A stretch of 64,000 nucleotides of DNA from Imperialibacter roseus (GTDB taxonomy: Bacteria > Bacteroidota > Bacteroidia > Cytophagales > Cyclobacteriaceae). Location of the stretch: contig NZ_CP136051.1 of the NCBI RefSeq assembly GCF_032999765.1, positions 3,324,417-3,388,416 on the forward strand. Direction: 5' to 3'. The notes beneath the pieces are model-generated. The model searched no databases and had not been told where the DNA came from. It saw only the letters and a list, made by a program, of their open reading frames with translations. The position numbers and the translations under genes are program-made. Below, one piece after another: positions 61,540 to 64,000 of this stretch (position 1 is the first letter of the stretch; the number at the start of each line of letters is the position of its first letter).

Positions 61540-63006
61540 ATGGAGAGCAAAAGAAAGCAAGTCAGCAGTAAGTATGAGGAAACGAACGGCCCCGTAGTGA
61601 CTGTGGCTACCGATAGCGAGATGCAGCCAGCGGGTGACCTCCAGGGGGCAAAACAACTTTCCGGCACCAGTGTAACTGCCTTCGGCAAGGAGAACTTATT
61701 GACACAAGCCGGTGCCTATGGCAGCTTTACAGTAACCAGCGATATCACTCAATATACCAACGCTAAAATGTTTGCCCACATAGGCAAGCAAACAAAGTTG
61801 CTGACCCGGTTCTCGGATGAAGAAAATGAGGAAGACCACCTGGCTTCTAAAAAAATTCGTGGCGACTTCTCGATAAAATTTTACACGGAAGAGGGCGACT
61901 GGATTATGACAGGGAGAAATACGCCAGTGTTCTTTATCAAAAACCCTTTGAAGTTCTCGCAATTTATTCAAACACAGCAGGTCGATGTAGAAACCGACTG
62001 CAAGAGCCCCACCCTCATTTGGGACTACTGGAGTCAGAACCCTGAGAGCCTCCTTCAGGTGATGATACTGATGAGCGACCAGGGCATCCCCTACTCCTAC
62101 CGGAACATGCATGGTTTTGGTTTAGAACCCTTCGCATTCATCAATAGAGCCAGGCAGCAGTTTTGGGTAAAGTTTCACTTCAAAACGATGCAAGAAATAA
62201 CTGATTTTCGAGGCCAATTGGCTAGCGAAATGAATGGCGTTGACCCGGAACATGCACAGAAAGACCTTGAAGAGGCTATCAGGAGAAACAACTTCCCTAA
62301 ATGGACTGTGGCTGTTCAGGTAATGACCGCAAAACAGGCCGACAGTTTCCAATGGGATCCCTTTGACCCGGCTAAGATTTGGAGCCACAGCGACTTTCCG
62401 CTTATTGATATCGGTGTGATAGAATTAAACGAAATTCCCGACGTGAGCCTGAGTACAGAAGAACAGGAAAGGCTTATCCATGCTAAAATTAATACGGGTG
62501 TTTCCAATCCTGGTGATCAGGCACCGGTTGAACATGTCAAACCCCTGATACAGCAGACACCAGTTGCGGCAGATGTCATTCCAGTTGAAAAGCAGCCCTG
62601 CCTGCTCTCAAATCAACCTCAAAGTGATTCTGTTGATTCAAATAAAAAAGGAAGCGACGTTCCCGAAAACAACCGACAGGAAGGATTTGACTACACAGAT
62701 ACCAACAATGTAGCGCCGGTAATAAGTGAGGGCGCTCTCCAATCACGTTCAATAGAACACTATGAGAATGATGAGGATTATTTTTCGCAATCTGGCGTAT
62801 TGTATCGCAAAGTGATGAATGAAATTCAGAGAGAGCGCCTTGTGAATAACATTGTGGCTTCTATGAGTGGCATCTCCGGCGAGCGGAGGAATAAAATTAT
62901 TCATTTGCAGCTGTGTCATTTTTTCCGTGTCGACAGTCAGCTTGGACAAAGACTCGCCGACGGCCTTGAATTTATCATTGACGAGAGGGAAATGGCCCAC
63001 GCATAA
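61540..63006 (+). CDS. catalase-fold protein that lacks the catalytic residues
   Basis: A 488-residue protein clearly related to heme catalases: AGAYGSFTVTSDITQYTNAK, FSIKFYTEEGDWIMTGRNTP, VFFIKNPLKF, VKFHFKT and the C-terminal LYRKVMNEIQRERLVNNI match the family order. Three critical elements differ. The distal-His position before AGAYG holds leucine. The Asn of the canonical MNGYG is His (RNMHGFG). The proximal-Tyr stretch (usual RLFSYPDTHRYRLG) is missing; a polar linker stands there instead. Heme binding and catalase activity are thus unlikely. It shares the PRC-barrel promoter. Confidence 0.85.
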   Translation: MESKRKQVSSKYEETNGPVVTVATDSEMQPAGDLQGAKQLSGTSVTAFGKENLLTQAGAYGSFTVTSDITQYTNAKMFAHIGKQTKLLTRFSDEENEEDHLASKKIRGDFSIKFYTEEGDWIMTGRNTPVFFIKNPLKFSQFIQTQQVDVETDCKSPTLIWDYWSQNPESLLQVMILMSDQGIPYSYRNMHGFGLEPFAFINRARQQFWVKFHFKTMQEITDFRGQLASEMNGVDPEHAQKDLEEAIRRNNFPKWTVAVQVMTAKQADSFQWDPFDPAKIWSHSDFPLIDIGVIELNEIPDVSLSTEEQERLIHAKINTGVSNPGDQAPVEHVKPLIQQTPVAADVIPVEKQPCLLSNQPQSDSVDSNKKGSDVPENNRQEGFDYTDTNNVAPVISEGALQSRSIEHYENDEDYFSQSGVLYRKVMNEIQRERLVNNIVASMSGISGERRNKIIHLQLCHFFRVDSQLGQRLADGLEFIIDEREMAHA

Positions 63007-63062
63007 AGTCACCGTTGGGTGCGTTACTTACATACAAGCAAACAAAAGCATTTGTCAAATGT

Positions 63063-63126
63063 GTGAAACATGTAAATGTATAGTGAGATTGTACAATACA
63101 TCAGCGTCGTAACATTTACACCTTTG
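63063..63126 (+). promoter_or_regulatory. regulon promoter 8, before the YtxH gene
   Basis: GTGA at 63063, half-sites TGTAAATG at 63071 and TACAATAC at 63092, and the -7 CACCTTTG at 63119-63126. Spacing identical. The leader is 35 bases to the ATG at 63162. Confidence 0.78.
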
Positions 63127-63161
63127 CTATCAGCAATATTTACTCTTTAAAGCGAAAGATC

Positions 63162-63446
63162 ATGAACTCAGGAAAAATTTTAGTAGGCATACTAGCCAGT
63201 CTTGCGGCCGGCGCTGCCATAGGCGTATTGTTCGCTCCGGAAAAGGGCACATTGACCAGAAAGAAGATTTCGGACAAGAAAGACGAGTTTTCCAGCGAGC
63301 TGGAAGAGAAATTTAACTTACTGGTGACTGGCGTGACTGAAAAATACGATAAAGTAAGTAACGAAGTGAAGGCACTTGCCAAGGCCGGAACCGAAAAGAC
63401 CGAACAGCTTTTAAAAGATGCGGCTGCCAACGGGGTCAAACTGTAG
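63162..63446 (+). CDS. YtxH-family stress protein
   Basis: A 94-residue protein with a short N-terminal membrane helix (ILVGILASLAAGAAIGVLF, then APEKG, the typical YtxH signature). The rest is a charged amphipathic helix (KKISDKKDEFSSELEEKF). YtxH is a general stress protein in Bacillus, and in Bacteroidota often lies beside a holin-X-like protein, as here. The role is unknown. Confidence 0.9.
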   Translation: MNSGKILVGILASLAAGAAIGVLFAPEKGTLTRKKISDKKDEFSSELEEKFNLLVTGVTEKYDKVSNEVKALAKAGTEKTEQLLKDAAANGVKL

Positions 63447-63541
63447 ACACCTTTGATAACCCATCAGGGAAAAATTTCAGCGGCCATTGGCTAAATAGCA
63501 GTGGCCCATTTTTCTCCCCTTCAACACAGACTTACCAAGCA

Positions 63542-63883
63542 ATGGAAACCGTTAATAACTCCTTCGAATCGTTGTTTCAAAAACTTGAGGCATATGGTAA
63601 GACCACCATTCAGCTCTCAAAGCTAAAGTCTCTTGAAATGTCTACGGTATTGGCCTCGTCTCTGATTTCCCGGCTGGCCGTAATCCTCGTGCTTTCCACT
63701 TCCACACTTGTTCTAAGTATAGGAGTGGCGTTGTGGCTGGGTGAGCTTTTGGGGAGAATTTACTATGGCTTTTTTGTTGTGGCAGGCTTTTACCTTTTGG
63801 CTGGCATCATCTTCCACCTCTATCTTCATCAATGGATCAAAAGGCCAGTCAGCAACCTGATAATTAAACAAGCACTTCAATGA
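63542..63883 (+). CDS. Actinobacterial holin-X/phage-holin-like membrane protein (DUF1469 type)
   Basis: A 113-residue protein. A polar N-terminal helix (FESLFQKLEAYGKTTIQLSKL) precedes two hydrophobic helices (about 40-62, LAVILVLSTSTLVLSIGVAL, and 70-95, YYGFFVVAGFYLLAGIIF). The family is seen behind YtxH genes and is not phage-related despite the name. It is 95 bp after ytxH. Its stop overlaps the start of the next gene in ATGA. Confidence 0.75.
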   Translation: METVNNSFESLFQKLEAYGKTTIQLSKLKSLEMSTVLASSLISRLAVILVLSTSTLVLSIGVALWLGELLGRIYYGFFVVAGFYLLAGIIFHLYLHQWIKRPVSNLIIKQALQ

Positions 63884-64000
63884 GCAGCCCGAATCTAAAA
63901 ATAGATTCTCCAGAAAGGCTCAGGTCTGCTATTCTTCAATTGCAGCAAGACCAGTTGCTCGAAGGTGGAGTGTTGAAAAAGCAGTTCACGCTGACATTTG
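63880..64000 (+). CDS. N-terminal part of a gene running off the window
   Basis: An ATG at 63880 overlaps the previous stop by 4 bases. The 40 visible codons (SSPNLKIDSPERLRSAILQL, EGGVLKKQFTLTF) contain no signal peptide or membrane helix. They fit the third protein of the YtxH/holin-X operon seen in related genomes, which is unnamed. Incomplete, so no call beyond this. Confidence 0.6.
   Translation, partial: MSSPNLKIDSPERLRSAILQLQQDQLLEGGVLKKQFTLTF

Noticed and set aside
46432-63126. Alternative sigma factor promoters as full explanation of the nine-site motif
   Set aside because: A sigma factor would explain the proximal TGTAAnAC and the CAnnTTTG, but not the equally strict distal half-site 21 bp upstream with its GTGA. 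It stays possible as a second layer only.
63542-63883. Prophage holin
   Set aside because: The holin-X-like family name only reflects its helices. No endolysin, capsid or integrase genes are near, and ytxH is its usual partner.
1-64000. tRNA, rRNA and riboswitches
   Set aside because: I saw no cloverleaf-type sequence, rRNA core motif or known riboswitch pattern in the gaps. A covariance-model search (tRNAscan, Rfam) would settle this.

Overview
The window comes from a member of the Bacteroidota, most likely a marine or soil Cytophagales-type bacterium. The evidence is the gene set (gldC, DUF3098 in an ftsX-uppP-truB-ribF operon, a SusC/TonB-type outer membrane protein with an N-terminal carboxypeptidase-regulatory domain, LytTR/LytS pair, K+-type membrane pyrophosphatase), the TAnnTTTG -7 promoter elements, and translation starts without strong Shine-Dalgarno sequences. 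No rRNA, tRNA, prophage, CRISPR array or complete insertion sequence was seen.

Layout. 1-4.8 kb: suf iron-sulfur operon (sufB end, sufC, sufD, sufS, sufE, sufT-like, bacilliredoxin-like). 4.9-10 kb: reverse-strand genes for a PKD/beta-propeller secreted protein, an epimerase, a CysH-type reductase and a CrtI-like flavoprotein. 10-12.7 kb: a pterin block (PTPS/QueD, FolE, an atypical SDR) and two unrecognised proteins, then a decayed gene. 13.5-25.7 kb: hppA, a sensor kinase, an esterase, a CDP-glycerol transferase-like protein, two genes of the ligase-associated repair set, and a sigma/anti-sigma-like pair. 25.7-31.9 kb: a long housekeeping run (ftsX, DUF3098, uppP, truB, ribF, CoA transferase subunits, M48 peptidase, gldC). 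32-37.4 kb: TonB-type receptor, LytTR/LytS pair and a proton-channel-like protein. 37.8-42.2 kb: a compact three-gene cassette (ATP-grasp enzyme, 662-residue papain-like protein, alanine-racemase-like protein) that I cannot match to a described system. 42-45 kb: MscS, carbonic anhydrase, polysaccharide deacetylase. 45.4-50.1 kb: a plastic, repeat-rich stretch with a MITE-like element, 170-bp tandem repeats, a 142-bp inverted repeat pair, hairpins, gene relics and an SRAP gene. 50.3-64 kb: ice-binding-domain (DUF3494) proteins and a series of envelope/stress genes (CsbD, coiled-coil lipoprotein, Mla lipid transport, PRC-barrel, catalase-fold protein, YtxH, holin-X-like).

The main discovery is in the last part. 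Nine promoters share one architecture: GTGA, 4 bp, TGTAAnAC, 13 bp, TGTAAnAC, 19 bp (20 in one), then a CAnnTTTG -7 element. The two TGTAA half-sites are exactly 21 bp apart in all nine, the geometry of AraC-type class II activation. They drive the TonB-like lipoprotein, three DUF3494 proteins, a small membrane protein, csbD, the PRC-barrel/catalase-like pair, ytxH and, divergently, mlaEFD. A short AraC-family regulator gene ends directly at the first of these sites and is the obvious candidate activator. I infer a cell-envelope/osmotic-type stress regulon; this needs experimental proof.
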